A stretch of DNA of 64,000 nt from Rhizobium sullae (GTDB lineage Bacteria; Pseudomonadota; Alphaproteobacteria; Rhizobiales; Rhizobiaceae), in assembly GCF_025200715.1 (NCBI RefSeq), contig NZ_CP104143.1:558001-622000 (forward strand), in the 5' to 3' direction. Positions within the stretch are counted from its first letter, which is position 1. Each line of letters begins with the position of its first letter. Both the position numbers and the translations under genes were made by a program. The notes below the pieces were generated by a model that was not told the origin of the DNA, ran no database searches, and saw nothing but the letters and a program-made list of their open reading frames with translations. Below are positions 29,027 to 38,064 of the stretch, one piece after another.

Positions 29027-29247
29027 CGCGTTACTCCTGATCCGTCCTGTTGTCCACAAATCCGCTGGAGCTGTCTTTTTAGTGACATATCAGATGTCGC
29101 TTATGAAAGCCATAACAGCCTTTTGGTGGATTGCGGCCCTTGCGCGGAGACAACAGTTTCAATTTAGGCGAATCTTGCCATAAACAAGTGTGGGCGCTTA
29201 TTGCGCCCTCGCAGGCGGTATGCGCCTGCGCATAACTGGTAAGTTTG

Positions 29248-30153
29248 ATGGCCATCCGCTTTGACCGCCCCGTTTCCAATTCGGCCCGCTTCGCGCGGCG
29301 CTTCGGGGCGTTTGCGTTCGTCCTTTGGGTCGCGGTGCTCGTCGCCCATCGCTTCGGCGGGCTCGCCACGCCCTATCTCGTGCTACTGCTTCTCGTTTCC
29401 ATCGGCTTTGCCATGCTGGCCGCCCTGCTTGCGGCCGTCGGCCTCAGAAGCCTCTGGGTGCGAGGAGCCGAAGCCGGCCTCGATGCGCTGAAAGCGCTGA
29501 TCTTTGCGATCCTTCCCTTGGGCTTCGGCGGATTTGCCGCTGAGCGCTATTTCACGCTGCCGGCGATCTACGACGTGTCGACGGACGTCGTTTCCGCGCC
29601 CGACTGGCTTTCGCCGCCACATGCCGATCAGATCTGGATGAAGCGCAATCCCGACGTCACGCCGCAAGAGCGCGAACAGCAGCTTGCCGCCTATCCGGAA
29701 CTAACTGGCCGGCGTTATGAAGGCGCGATCGACCGGGTGCTCGAAGCCGTCAGGAAAGTGGCGAAGCTGGATGGCATCACGATCACCAGAAGTGCCGGCG
29801 AAGGCGAACCGGTCCGCGATCTCGAGGATGCGCCGGCAAGGCCAGCGCCTGATGGCGATGCTGTCGCCGAAGCGCCCGATCAGGTCCCCGTTCCCACGCC
29901 GCGGCCTTATGAGGACGATGTCGCAGAGCTCATCCGCAGCGCAAACGGCGTGACGCTGCAGGGTGAAGCCCGCACGCTTATCCTCGGCCTGCACTTCGAC
30001 GTCGTCATCCGGCTGCGCGAAGAAGCCGAAACCACCTTCGTCGACGTCCGCGTCGCCTCCCGCTACGGCCAGCACGACCTCGGCCTCAGCGCCGAAATCG
30101 CCGACCGCTATCTCGAAGCCCTCGATATGGAACTGCTGGGCATCGCGGGGTAA
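29248..30153 (+). CDS. DUF1499 membrane protein
   Basis: A 301-residue protein. The N-terminal third contains three hydrophobic helices (about 20-40, 44-66 and 83-100), followed by a soluble DUF1499-type domain that includes PAIYDVSTDVVSAPDW, RRYEGAIDRVLEAVRKVAKLDG and TTFVDVRVASRYGQHDLG. An acidic proline-rich insert lies near 188-212. The domain's role is unknown. ATG 29248 is preferred over the TTG just before it. Confidence 0.8.
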   Translation: MAIRFDRPVSNSARFARRFGAFAFVLWVAVLVAHRFGGLATPYLVLLLLVSIGFAMLAALLAAVGLRSLWVRGAEAGLDALKALIFAILPLGFGGFAAERYFTLPAIYDVSTDVVSAPDWLSPPHADQIWMKRNPDVTPQEREQQLAAYPELTGRRYEGAIDRVLEAVRKVAKLDGITITRSAGEGEPVRDLEDAPARPAPDGDAVAEAPDQVPVPTPRPYEDDVAELIRSANGVTLQGEARTLILGLHFDVVIRLREEAETTFVDVRVASRYGQHDLGLSAEIADRYLEALDMELLGIAG

Positions 30154-30163
30154 GAACAGGCCT

Positions 30164-30420
30164 CAGCCGCCTTCTTTCTCCAGCCATCCGGCATAGCGCA
30201 CGATCAGCCCGGTAAGGGGTCCGCCGACTTCCACATGAAAATGGACCGGCCTTCGCGCTCCTCCTCGTAGGTATCGCCGCCGGGCGCCAGCACCAGAGGC
30301 AGGGGAATGCCGAAAAATCGCCAGCCGCGCACGACAAACCGCAGCCTGGCGCAGACCACGCCGACGTCAACGCGGCGGGCAACATACTCCTGGCTGGAAC
30401 ACGGCCATCGGCGGCGTCGG
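30164..30420 (-). pseudogene. C-terminal remnant of a DUF4166-type gene
   Basis: The minus strand encodes LRFVVRGWRFFGIPLPLVL and APGGDTYEEEREGR in one frame. After a frameshift near 30245 it encodes HFHVEVGGPLTGLIVRYAGW and LEKEGG up to TGA at 30164. These are the closing segments of DUF4166 domains, which usually follow an SDR domain in proteins of several hundred residues. Only about 80 codons remain, so most of the gene has been deleted. Confidence 0.65.
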
Positions 30421-30485
30421 AGACTTCCGGCGGGAGCCGAGGACTCGAAAGGGCGGCCTAAAGCCGCCCCTGAAAATCCTCGTCC

Positions 30486-30785
30486 TTCACGGCGGGGAAG
30501 ATGTTAAGCGGATCGAACCCTCGGATTTGAAATGCGGGCGGCCGTCTTCGATCAGGATGTTCGTCTCGTAGTCCCGCTCGTCCAGGCCGTAGTGGCGGTA
30601 AAGTGCTGCGCCGAGCGCTGATTGCGCAGCGAGGAAGCAGTAGCGTTGCGCCTGTCATGCTTCAGCGCAACTTTCACCCCGCCGGAACAGAAGACACATT
30701 CGCCGTAGAAGATGATGAGCGGCTTGTCGTCTGGAAAGGGCGGAACAGCCGCATCGTGCCAATAGCTGTAGTCATTTCGGTTCAT
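30486..30785 (-). pseudogene. Truncated, frameshifted DCC-family thiol-disulfide oxidoreductase gene
   Basis: ATG 30785 opens a frame with the DCC signature (KPLIIFYGECVFCSGGVKVALKHDRR; normally DGxCxxC). A shift near 30642 breaks it. The next frame continues the family pattern YCFLAAQSALGAALYRHYGL and NILIEDGRPHFKSEGSIRL, then ends abruptly at TGA 30486-30488, before the usual C-terminal half. The Asp before GEC is also replaced by Tyr. It overlaps the hydrolase gene end by 14 bases. Confidence 0.75.
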
Positions 30786-31704
30786 CGTCCGCCCCAGCCA
30801 CCAGTTGATACCCCCCGAAGAGCGAAGGTGGTCCGTCCGTCTGCACGATCCCGCGTTCCACCAGGTCCTCGAGATGCGCGAAGACCGAGAGTGCTGCCGC
30901 GCCGTGCAGCCTTGGGTCGGTGTCGCGGTAGATCACCCTCACCATGTCGGGAACCAGCCGGTCGCCGGCTTTGATGCGCTCCATCACCGCGCGCTCGCGC
31001 ATGCGGCGGTGCGTCTTCAGCGCCCGCATGAAGGAGACGGGGCGTTTCACCGGCCCGCCATGGCCCGGGAAAAGCAGGTGGTCGCGGCGCGAAATCAGTT
31101 TGTCGAGCGAGGCCATGTAGTCGGCCATCGAACCGTCCGGCGGCGCCACGATGGACGTCGCCCAGGCCATGACGTGGTCGCCGGAAAAGAGGATGCCGGT
31201 GCCGTCGAGCGAAAAGGCCGCGTGGTTTGCGGCGTGCCCGGGTGTCAGCACCGCCGTCAGCGCCCAGCCGTCCTCCTCGATGGTCTCGCCGTCGCCGATT
31301 GCGATATCCGGCACGAAATGCGTATCGGAGCTTTCGGCAAAGGGATTCACCTCGCCGTCATGGAGCGGCCGCGCTGCCCTGTGCGGTCCTTCGCCGACGG
31401 TAACGGCGCCGGTCTCCCGCTTTAGCCGTGCGGCAAGCGGCGAGTGGTCGCGATGTGTATGGGTGATGACAATATGCGTGACCGCCCGGCCCTTGAGCGC
31501 CTTAATCAGCGCCTCAAAATGCGCCTCGTTCTCCGGCCCCGGATCGATGACCGCGACGGACGAGGTTCCGAGGATATAGCTGTTCGTGCCGTGGAAGGTG
31601 AAGGGGCTCGGATTGTTGGCCGTGACGCGCTGGACCCCCGGCGCCACATCCACCGCGCGGCCATAGTGAGGCTCGAAGGCAAGATCGAATGTCGGGCTCG
31701 GCAT
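30772..31704 (-). CDS. Metallo-beta-lactamase-fold hydrolase (LACTB2-like)
   Basis: A 310-residue MBL-fold hydrolase. The zinc motif is HTHRDH, with further ligands in TPGHAANH, SGDHVM and the C-terminal FPGHGGPV. The extra helical domain after residue 220 (RRMRERAVMERIKAGDR, HGAAALSVFAHLEDLVERG) is the LACTB2-type winged end, found in RNases and thioesterase-like members. It lies three bases after the cupin gene and is probably co-transcribed. The substrate is unknown. Confidence 0.88.
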   Translation of the reverse strand: MPSPTFDLAFEPHYGRAVDVAPGVQRVTANNPSPFTFHGTNSYILGTSSVAVIDPGPENEAHFEALIKALKGRAVTHIVITHTHRDHSPLAARLKRETGAVTVGEGPHRAARPLHDGEVNPFAESSDTHFVPDIAIGDGETIEEDGWALTAVLTPGHAANHAAFSLDGTGILFSGDHVMAWATSIVAPPDGSMADYMASLDKLISRRDHLLFPGHGGPVKRPVSFMRALKTHRRMRERAVMERIKAGDRLVPDMVRVIYRDTDPRLHGAAALSVFAHLEDLVERGIVQTDGPPSLFGGYQLVAGADDEPK

Positions 31705-31707
31705 GGC

Positions 31708-32004
31708 TTACTTGTATTCTATCTCGATGAAGGACATCGGCTCGCTTCCGGCATTGACGACATTGTGCTCTACGCCCGCCTCGCGCCGGTAGGCGGCACC
31801 GTTGGCGATGTCGACGCGCCGGCTGCCGTCCGCATCCTCGAGCAGAAATTTGCAATCGGTCATCGGCACGACGACATAGCCGAAGCCGTGGGTATGCACG
31901 CCGGTATCCGCACCCGGCTCGAAATCCCAGCGCGTGATGCGCACCACTGCATCGTCGAGAAGGAGCGTGGCAACTGCAGGCGGGCGGGCACGGTACTGGC
32001 TCAT
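31708..32004 (-). CDS. Small cupin-domain protein
   Basis: A 98-residue single cupin. The start at 32004 is preferred because aggag is five bases upstream; the frame opens at 32037. The metal-binding cupin motif 1 is seen as GVHTHGFGYVVVPMTD, and motif 2 as HNVVNAGSEPMSFIEIEY. It may be a small dioxygenase or isomerase, or a sensor. It forms an operon with the MBL hydrolase. Confidence 0.82.
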   Translation of the reverse strand: MSQYRARPPAVATLLLDDAVVRITRWDFEPGADTGVHTHGFGYVVVPMTDCKFLLEDADGSRRVDIANGAAYRREAGVEHNVVNAGSEPMSFIEIEYK

Positions 32005-32163
32005 CATCTCTCCTGAGACTATGGCGGGGCGGGACAAGACCTAGCACGGCGCCGGAACAAGCGCACAGAAATATGCCGTAAGCGCAAGTTAGTGATTGTG
32101 AGGCAGCCGGACCTTTGCTAATCAGGCCTCGCTTCGGCAAGCGGGTTTCCGCTCTCAAGCTGG

Positions 32164-32238
32164 TGGGGCGTCGCCAAGCGGTAAGGCACCGGTTTTTGGT
32201 ACCGGCATTCCCAGGTTCGAATCCTGGCGCCCCAGCCA
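32164..32238 (+). tRNA. tRNA-Gln (anticodon TTG)
   Basis: A 75-base cloverleaf with acceptor TGGGGCG/CGCCCCA, anticodon stem CCGGT/ACCGG around the TTTTGGT-type loop (anticodon TTG), T-loop GGTTCGAATCC and encoded CCA at 32236-32238. Confidence 0.97.
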
Positions 32239-32470
32239 CTGCTTATTTTCGTTTGTAATCAGTCACTTAGGCGGATTGAAAAAATCGCTTCCGGAACACT
32301 TTTCCGGCTGACGGAAACCGGCCCAAGGCAGCCTCGGTTTGATAGCGACGCAGCAAGCTGGCGTTAGAGAAAAACGAGACGCGGTAAAAGAAGCCCCTTT
32401 TTATCTGCTCTGGCGGCTTCGAAATATCCGCTGCGAGACATAGGAGGCTGCTTTTGATCCCGGTGGCCTA

Positions 32471-32505
32471 AAAAGATAGGCGGCCGAGAGGCCGCCTATC
32501 GCTAG
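32471..32505 (-). terminator. Terminator for the minus-strand lipoprotein gene
   Basis: Read on the minus strand, GATAGGCGGCC and GGCCGCCTATC form an 11-bp stem with a TCTC loop, followed by TTTTT. It lies about 32 bases after the stop of the lipoprotein gene at 32537. The rest of the gap 32239-32470 shows no feature. Confidence 0.85.
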
Positions 32506-32536
32506 ACACCAATGCCTGTCACATCACTGCCCCTTG

Positions 32537-32938
32537 CTATGCCGGTGCCAGAAACTCCGCGCAATATGACTTGCTTTTTTCGCCGGGGATGTCGCCAACC
32601 GTGCGGATGCTGCGGATGGTATAGCTGGAATCGGTGATGACTTCGGCCTGGCAGCGTAGATAAAGGGTGCGGGTCGCCGCGATCTGCTTGCCGCGCTTGC
32701 CGTTTTCGCCTTCGGCATATTTTGCCGGGACGCGGACCCTCTTGTAGCCGCCCTTCCAAGTGTAGACGGTGGCCGAGCCGTTTTCGGTGTCGGCGATCGG
32801 CGGACCGTAGGCGGCGAAGAACTTGCCGGCCGACTGGCCGACCCAGCGTGCGGAAATCGGATCGCCTGCAGAAGGAATGGTCGTGCAGCCGGCAAGCGCA
32901 ATGGCAAGCCCGGCCGCGGCAATGGTGCGGAGTTTCAT
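32537..32938 (-). CDS. Lipoprotein of unknown function
   Basis: A 133-residue protein with a lipoprotein signal (MKLRTIAAAGLAIALAGC, lipobox LAGC). The mature part has WVGQSAGKFFAAYGPPIADTE and a pair of cysteines (YLRCQAEV, SYCAEF). It resembles small SmpA/OmlA-type envelope lipoproteins in size, but no firm match can be claimed. A terminator follows. Confidence 0.8.
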   Translation of the reverse strand: MKLRTIAAAGLAIALAGCTTIPSAGDPISARWVGQSAGKFFAAYGPPIADTENGSATVYTWKGGYKRVRVPAKYAEGENGKRGKQIAATRTLYLRCQAEVITDSSYTIRSIRTVGDIPGEKSKSYCAEFLAPA

Positions 32939-33207
32939 CTAATCGTCCCTGAATTTGTCGCGCATTCGACGGCGGGAATCGCTGTCAGCCAACGGTTTCC
33001 GCTTGTCCCGAAAGCCCATTAGCGCGGAACCCTGCAAAAGAAAATTGCCCCGCCTTCGCGATTGCGAAATTTGCCGCGACTGTGGCTTTTTGTTGACGTT
33101 TTGGGCCGCGCGCGGCCCTGTCACGCCTCTGTCAGAAAATGCGTCCGGTTTTGAAATTTGGTGCTTGCGCAATAAGATGGGCCGGTCTATAGAGGCGCCG
33201 CTGGTCA

Positions 33208-33284
33208 CGGAGTGTAGCGCAGTCTGGTAGCGCACCACGTTCGGGACGTGGGGGTCGAGTGTTCGAATCACTCCACTCCGACCA
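33208..33284 (+). tRNA. tRNA-Pro (anticodon CGG)
   Basis: A 77-base cloverleaf with acceptor CGGAGTG/CACTCCG, D-arm TAGCGCAGTCTGGTAGCGCA, anticodon stem CCACG/CGTGG with loop TTCGGGA (anticodon CGG), T-loop GTTCGAATC and encoded CCA. Confidence 0.97.
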
Positions 33285-33420
33285 GCCGATTTTTCCCGAC
33301 TTTCCCTGATCCCGCACGAGTATTTGCGCCGCACACTGCGCGCAGCGATCTGTTTGCGCCAGGATGCGTAATGCGCCTCGACACGCAAGAAAAAGGGGCC
33401 TTCCGGCCCCATCTTCACTC

Positions 33421-34905
33421 TCAGATATCGCTTGCGGCGTTCTTCCAGAGTTCCGCCGCTTCCGCAGCGGTCATCCGGTGTACGTGCGCCTCGTCGCGGC
33501 GGTTGGCGAAGACTTCACTCGCCATGATCTGCTCGGCGAGGTCGGCGGGCAGCGAGAGGATGACGCGCGCGTCGCCGGCGTGGAGGCCGCCGAGTTCCGA
33601 GCGCTTGCCGGTTATCATGCCGCCGGCCACCGTGTTGTTGGTATCCGGGTCGATGAGAATGAAGGCGCCGGAGGAGCGATTCTGCTCGTAGGGATCGAAG
33701 ATCGCCGCTTCATCGAAGGCGAGGCGCACCTTGCCGATCGCATTCATGTAAAGCCGCTCGGCCGGGTTCCAGGCGCCGGTCTTCAGCTCCAACTGGCTGA
33801 CCGGCTGAACCTGGACGCGCTGGCGGCGGCTGCCGCTCTTCAGCCAGTAGCGCTTGCCGGCCTCGATGCCTTCGGGCTGCAGCGCCACGATTTGCGCGTC
33901 GAAGGCAAGTCCCACCTGCGGCTGGCTGTCGATCGAGACGATCATGTCGCCGCGCGCGACGTCCACCTGGCGGTCGAGCACGAGGGTGATTGCGTCGCCC
34001 GCGACGGCCGCGTTGCGCACGAGGTCGAAGGTGACGATCCTGGAGACATTGGCGACCATGCCGGACGGCAGGATCATGACGCTGTCGCCCGGCTTCACCG
34101 CGCCGCCGGCAACCGTGCCCTGATAGCCGCGGAAGCTCTCGCCGGGGCGCGAAACACGCTGCACCGAGAGGCGGAAGCCGACGGTCTGCGAAGAACGCAC
34201 CGTGGCAAGCTCTAGCGTCTCGACCAGCGTCGGCCCCGTGTACCAGGGCATGGCGGCCTGGCCGGAATAGACGACGTTTTCGCCCTTCAGCGCCGACATC
34301 GGGATCGCGGTGATCTGCTTGACGCCGAGCGAGAGCGCAAATTCCTTGAAGTCATGCGTGATCTTCTCGAAGCCTGCGCGGTCGTAGCCGGTCAGGTCGA
34401 TCTTGTTGACGGCGAGCACGAACTGCTTGATGCCGAGCAGGGAAGCGATGGTGGCGTGGCGACGCGTCTGCTCGAGAATTCCCATGCGGGCATCAACGAG
34501 CAGGATGGCGAGATCGGCGGTCGAGGCGCCGGTTGCCATGTTGCGGGTGTATTGTTCATGGCCGGGTGTGTCGGCGACGATGAAGGCGCGCTTGTCGGTC
34601 TGGAAATAGCGATAGGCGACGTCGATGGTGATGCCTTGTTCGCGCTCGGCCTGGAGGCCATCCAGCAGCAGTGCGAAGTCGGGCAGGCCGAGATCATTCT
34701 GCTTGCCGGTGGAATCGCGTTGGAGCGTCGCCGCCTGGTCTTCCTTGACGGCCTTGGTGTCCCAGAGCAGCCGGCCGATCAGCGTGGATTTGCCGTCGTC
34801 GACGCTGCCGCAGGTGATGAGGCGCAACGGCCGCGTGTCGCGCGTGGCCTTCAGTGGCTCGGCGGCGGGCAGGGCGACGGCGGTTGCAGGTGCTGCTGCA
34901 GTCAT
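33421..34905 (-). CDS. cysN: Sulfate adenylyltransferase subunit 1 (GTPase) CysN
   Basis: The GTPase that drives APS formation from sulfate and ATP together with CysD. The P-loop is GSVDDGKSTLIGRLL, G3 is DTPGHEQY and G4 is NKID, followed by EF-Tu-like domains 2 and 3. The protein is about 494 residues and lacks a C-terminal APS-kinase (CysC) domain, unlike the NodQ-type fusions. ATG 34905 overlaps the cysD stop (TGAGATG); an in-frame GTG at 34923 is a possible alternative. Confidence 0.96.
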   Translation of the reverse strand: MTAAAPATAVALPAAEPLKATRDTRPLRLITCGSVDDGKSTLIGRLLWDTKAVKEDQAATLQRDSTGKQNDLGLPDFALLLDGLQAEREQGITIDVAYRYFQTDKRAFIVADTPGHEQYTRNMATGASTADLAILLVDARMGILEQTRRHATIASLLGIKQFVLAVNKIDLTGYDRAGFEKITHDFKEFALSLGVKQITAIPMSALKGENVVYSGQAAMPWYTGPTLVETLELATVRSSQTVGFRLSVQRVSRPGESFRGYQGTVAGGAVKPGDSVMILPSGMVANVSRIVTFDLVRNAAVAGDAITLVLDRQVDVARGDMIVSIDSQPQVGLAFDAQIVALQPEGIEAGKRYWLKSGSRRQRVQVQPVSQLELKTGAWNPAERLYMNAIGKVRLAFDEAAIFDPYEQNRSSGAFILIDPDTNNTVAGGMITGKRSELGGLHAGDARVILSLPADLAEQIMASEVFANRRDEAHVHRMTAAEAAELWKNAASDI

Positions 34906-34906
34906 C

Positions 34907-35860
34907 TCAGAAATATCCTTCACGCTTCTTCTTTTCCATGGAGCCGGACTGATCGCGGTCGATGGCGCGGCCCTGGCGTTCGGAAACGGTTGCGATTTCC
35001 AACTCCGCTATGACGTCTTCAAGGGTGGTGGCGGTGGAGCGGATAGCACCCGTCAGCGGGAAATCGCCGAGGGTGCGGAAGCGGATCATGCCGTCCTGGC
35101 GGGTTTCGCCGGGAAGCAGTTCCAGCCGCGCGTCTTCCGCGAGGATCATCATGCCGTCGCGCTCGACGTAAGGGCGCCTCTTCGCGTAGTAGAGCGGTAC
35201 CAGCGGAATGTCTTCGGCCTGGATGTAGCGCCAGATATCGACTTCGGTCCAGTTGGAGAGCGGGAAGGCGCGCACGCTTTCGCCCTTGCGGATCTGGCCG
35301 TTGTAGATGTTCCAGAGTTCGGGGCGCTGGTTGCGCGGATCCCAGCGATGGTCCGGCGTGCGGAAGGAGTAGATGCGCTCCTTGGCGCGGCTCGCCTCCT
35401 CGTCGCGCCGTGCACCGCCGAAGGCGGCGTCGAACTGCCCGGCGTCGAGTGCCTGGCGCAGGCCTTCGGTCTTCATGATGTCGGTAAAGGTCGCAGAGCC
35501 ATGGCTGAAGGGGGTGATGCCTTCGGCGGCGCCGCGCGGGTTGATGTGTTCGATCAAGTCCAGATCGTACTTCTTCGCGGTCTCGTCGCGAAACGCGATC
35601 ATCTCCTGGAATTTCCAGCCGGTGTTCACATGCAGCAGCGGGAAGGGGACACGGCCCGGATAGAAGGCCTTGCGGGCAAGATGTAGCAGAACCGACGAGT
35701 CCTTGCCGATCGAATAGAGCATCACCGGGCGCTCGAACTCGGCCGCAACCTCGCGGAAGATGTGGATGGACTCGTTTTCCAGAGCCTTCAGGTGCGGATC
35801 GAGCGGCGGCTTGGCGCTCTGCGGATTGTTGAGCTCCGTATCCGGACGGCTATTGGGCAT
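34907..35860 (-). CDS. cysD: Sulfate adenylyltransferase subunit 2 CysD
   Basis: A 317-residue catalytic subunit of ATP sulfurylase, PP-loop family. The nucleotide loop is [19 protein letters not shown], and the family blocks [21 protein letters not shown] and [15 protein letters not shown] are complete. It lies between cysH (gap of about 60 bases) and cysN, in the order cysH-cysD-cysN, giving APS for direct reduction by CysH. Confidence 0.97.
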   Translation of the reverse strand: MPNSRPDTELNNPQSAKPPLDPHLKALENESIHIFREVAAEFERPVMLYSIGKDSSVLLHLARKAFYPGRVPFPLLHVNTGWKFQEMIAFRDETAKKYDLDLIEHINPRGAAEGITPFSHGSATFTDIMKTEGLRQALDAGQFDAAFGGARRDEEASRAKERIYSFRTPDHRWDPRNQRPELWNIYNGQIRKGESVRAFPLSNWTEVDIWRYIQAEDIPLVPLYYAKRRPYVERDGMMILAEDARLELLPGETRQDGMIRFRTLGDFPLTGAIRSTATTLEDVIAELEIATVSERQGRAIDRDQSGSMEKKKREGYF

Positions 35861-35919
35861 TTCCTACTCCAGACTTTCGATCATTGGTGGGGAGGCATTT
35901 GCCCCTCACTCTTTCCAGA

Positions 35920-36660
35920 CTATTGCGCTGCAACCGCCGTCGCCTCTTCGGCAACATGCAGGCCGCATTCGCGCTTTTCGTCCTGTTCCCACCACCAGCG
36001 CCCGGCACGTTCGGGCTCGCCGGGCTTGATGGCGCGCGTGCACGGCTCGCAGCCGATGGAAGGGTAGCCGCGGGCATGCAGCGGATTGACTGGCACGCTG
36101 TTGTCGGCGACGTAGGACTTGATTGTGTCGATATCCCAGTCGGCAAGCGGATTCATCTTCAGGAGATGCCGCTCGGCGTCATACTCCGCAAAAGGCGTTT
36201 CAGCGCGGTTGGCGGACTGGCCGCGGCGCAGCCCGGTGATCCAGATTGTTGCGCCCGCCAAGGCCCGCGCAAGCGGCTTCAGCTTGCGCACGCCGCAACA
36301 GGCATGCCTGGCTTCGATGCTCTCATAAAAGCCGTTCATGCCGTATTTCGCCGCATAGGCATCGATATCGGCCTGCTCGGGCTCGTAGCGGGTAATGTGA
36401 ATGTCGTACTGGCTTTCGGTTTCGGCGATCAGCGCCAGTGTCTCCGGGAAGAGGCGGCCGGTCTGCAGCGTCACCACGTCGATCGGCAGGCGATGATTGC
36501 CGATCTCGGCGGTGATCACCTGGTCTTCGATGCCAAGCGACGTCGTGAAGACGACTCTTACGCCAAGGCCGGCGACAAACGACAATCGTTCGGCCAGGCT
36601 GAGAGTCGCAAGTTTCGCGTTCAGCGTTTCCGCTTCTTCGATGATATTGACAACAGTCAT
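35920..36660 (-). CDS. cysH: Adenylyl-sulfate (APS) reductase CysH
   Basis: Reduces APS to sulfite using thioredoxin. The 246-residue protein starts MTVVNIIEEAETLN at 36660; a longer open frame upstream is unconserved. Its cysteine pairs (HACCGVRKLKPL and GCEPCTRAI) bind a [4Fe-4S] cluster, which marks APS rather than PAPS reductase and fits the lack of an APS kinase gene here. The C-terminal ECGLH catalytic cysteine is present. Confidence 0.95.
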   Translation of the reverse strand: MTVVNIIEEAETLNAKLATLSLAERLSFVAGLGVRVVFTTSLGIEDQVITAEIGNHRLPIDVVTLQTGRLFPETLALIAETESQYDIHITRYEPEQADIDAYAAKYGMNGFYESIEARHACCGVRKLKPLARALAGATIWITGLRRGQSANRAETPFAEYDAERHLLKMNPLADWDIDTIKSYVADNSVPVNPLHARGYPSIGCEPCTRAIKPGEPERAGRWWWEQDEKRECGLHVAEEATAVAAQ

Positions 36661-36827
36661 GGGGAATCCTGTCCTCGATGTTGGCCGGAGTATCGCAGCT
36701 TGAGGACGGATCGCACAGAAAAACGGATTTCGAAAGCAGCGCATGCGGGAGCAAATATCTCTCCGAAGCCGCTGCAACGCAGAAAAGCAGCCGCCCATAC
36801 CAACAATCTGGCTCAGGCAGTTTCAAT

Positions 36828-36846
36828 CTCTATAAAATTAGTAGAG
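36828..36846. promoter_or_regulatory. Inverted repeat between cysH and the Rrf2 regulator
   Basis: CTCTA (36828-36832) and TAGAG (36842-36846) flank an AT-rich centre (TAAAATTAG) in the 424-base divergent gap 36661-37084. It is the clearest dyad there and is a candidate operator for the adjacent Rrf2 protein. No other feature is evident in the gap. Confidence 0.4.
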
Positions 36847-37084
36847 TTACACGCCGCCTGTCAATTCGAAATCTGAAGTGATGCCGAAAAAAGATGCAGG
36901 AGGCGCAATTTCGGCGTAGAATTCTGCCTCTTGGCCGAGCGAGAAAAACAAGGCCAAAATGCTTGTCTTCCAAGGCTTTCGCCTGCGCGTTCAAGTTCCG
37001 TTCATGCTGGTTGTGCGATAGGGGACAGGTAAGCTTCAGAGGTGGTGCGGCGAGTCGCATCGCTCGTGTGTGTGACGGTCCAAA

Positions 37085-37534
37085 ATGATTACGCAGAAAG
37101 CAAAATACGCGCTCCGGGCGCTGACGGTCCTGGCGGAAGCCGACGCCGGCGAGCCCGTCATGATTTCGGATATCGCAGCGCAGCAGAAAATCCCGAAGAA
37201 ATTCCTCGAGCAGATCCTGCTTGATCTCAAGCATCAGGGCATCGTGGCAAGCCGCCGTGGCAAGGCTGGCGGCTATCTGCTTCTGAAACCTGCCGACATG
37301 ATCACCTTCGGGGAAATCCTGCGCATTATCGACGGCCCGATCGCGCCGCTTCCGTGCCTTTCGATCACCGCTTACCGCAAATGCGACGATTGCGACGGCG
37401 AGCAGACCTGCGAAATCCGTCACGTCTTCGCCAAGGTGGCGGACGCAACGCGCAAGGTGTTGTTTTCGACGACGATCGCTGATGCGGTTGCTCCGGCAAA
37501 ACGTGGCGCAGAAATCACCCGGCTCCTTGCCTGA
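37085..37534 (+). CDS. Rrf2-family transcriptional regulator with four cysteines
   Basis: A 149-residue Rrf2 winged-helix regulator (MITQKAKYALRALTVLAEA, IPKKFLEQILLDLKHQGIVASRRGKAGGYLL). Cysteines at about 91, 100, 103 and 109 (PCLSITAYRKCDDCDGEQTC) could bind an Fe-S cluster or sense thiols, as in IscR, CymR-like and RirA proteins. Because it is divergent from cysHDN, a role in sulfur control is the best guess. It is not RirA or IscR by its N-terminus or context. Confidence 0.85.
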   Translation: MITQKAKYALRALTVLAEADAGEPVMISDIAAQQKIPKKFLEQILLDLKHQGIVASRRGKAGGYLLLKPADMITFGEILRIIDGPIAPLPCLSITAYRKCDDCDGEQTCEIRHVFAKVADATRKVLFSTTIADAVAPAKRGAEITRLLA

Positions 37535-37673
37535 CCCTAGCCTGCGCTTCGTCCTTCCTCAGTGCCGGCCGCGCGCCCCGAAAATCGCGTTTCAACATTT
37601 GGTGAAAAACCTTTCAAAGCCGCCGGTCTGCGCCAATTCGGACCTGTTCGCAAAAAGGGCAGGGAGAACCGAA

Positions 37674-38060
37674 ATGCGTGTCTTATCCACGAAGCAGATC
37701 GTCTTAGGGGCGTTCCTGGCGGGCGCTTTTGCCGCCAGCGCCGCGGCCCATCACGGTTGGTCCTGGGCAGAGGCCGAGCAGATGGAGTTGAGAGGGACCA
37801 TCCAGAATATCTCCATGGGCGGTCCGCATCCCGCGCTCGACGTCGCAACCGCCGATGACGGCGTCTGGCGCGTCGAACTCGCCAATCCGCGCCAGACGGA
37901 ACGCTCAGGCTTCGTCGAGGGCTCGGCAAAGAAGGGCGACCAGATCGTCGCGATCGGAAACCGCTCGCTGGACCGGAATGAAAAGCGCATGAAAGCCGTG
38001 CGGATAACGGTCGGCGAGAAGCGCTACGATCTCTATCCCGAACGAATCCGGACGAATTGA
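37674..38060 (+). CDS. Small exported protein (DUF6152-like)
   Basis: A 128-residue secreted protein. The signal peptide (MRVLSTKQIVLGAFLAGAFA to ASAAAHH) is followed by HHGWSWAEAEQMELRGTIQ and a beta-barrel-like domain with GGPHPALDV, matching DUF6152, a small periplasmic family. It precedes a membrane protein gene by four bases and they look co-transcribed, a pairing common in rhizobia. Function is unknown. Confidence 0.8.
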   Translation: MRVLSTKQIVLGAFLAGAFAASAAAHHGWSWAEAEQMELRGTIQNISMGGPHPALDVATADDGVWRVELANPRQTERSGFVEGSAKKGDQIVAIGNRSLDRNEKRMKAVRITVGEKRYDLYPERIRTN

Positions 38061-38064
38061 CCGC

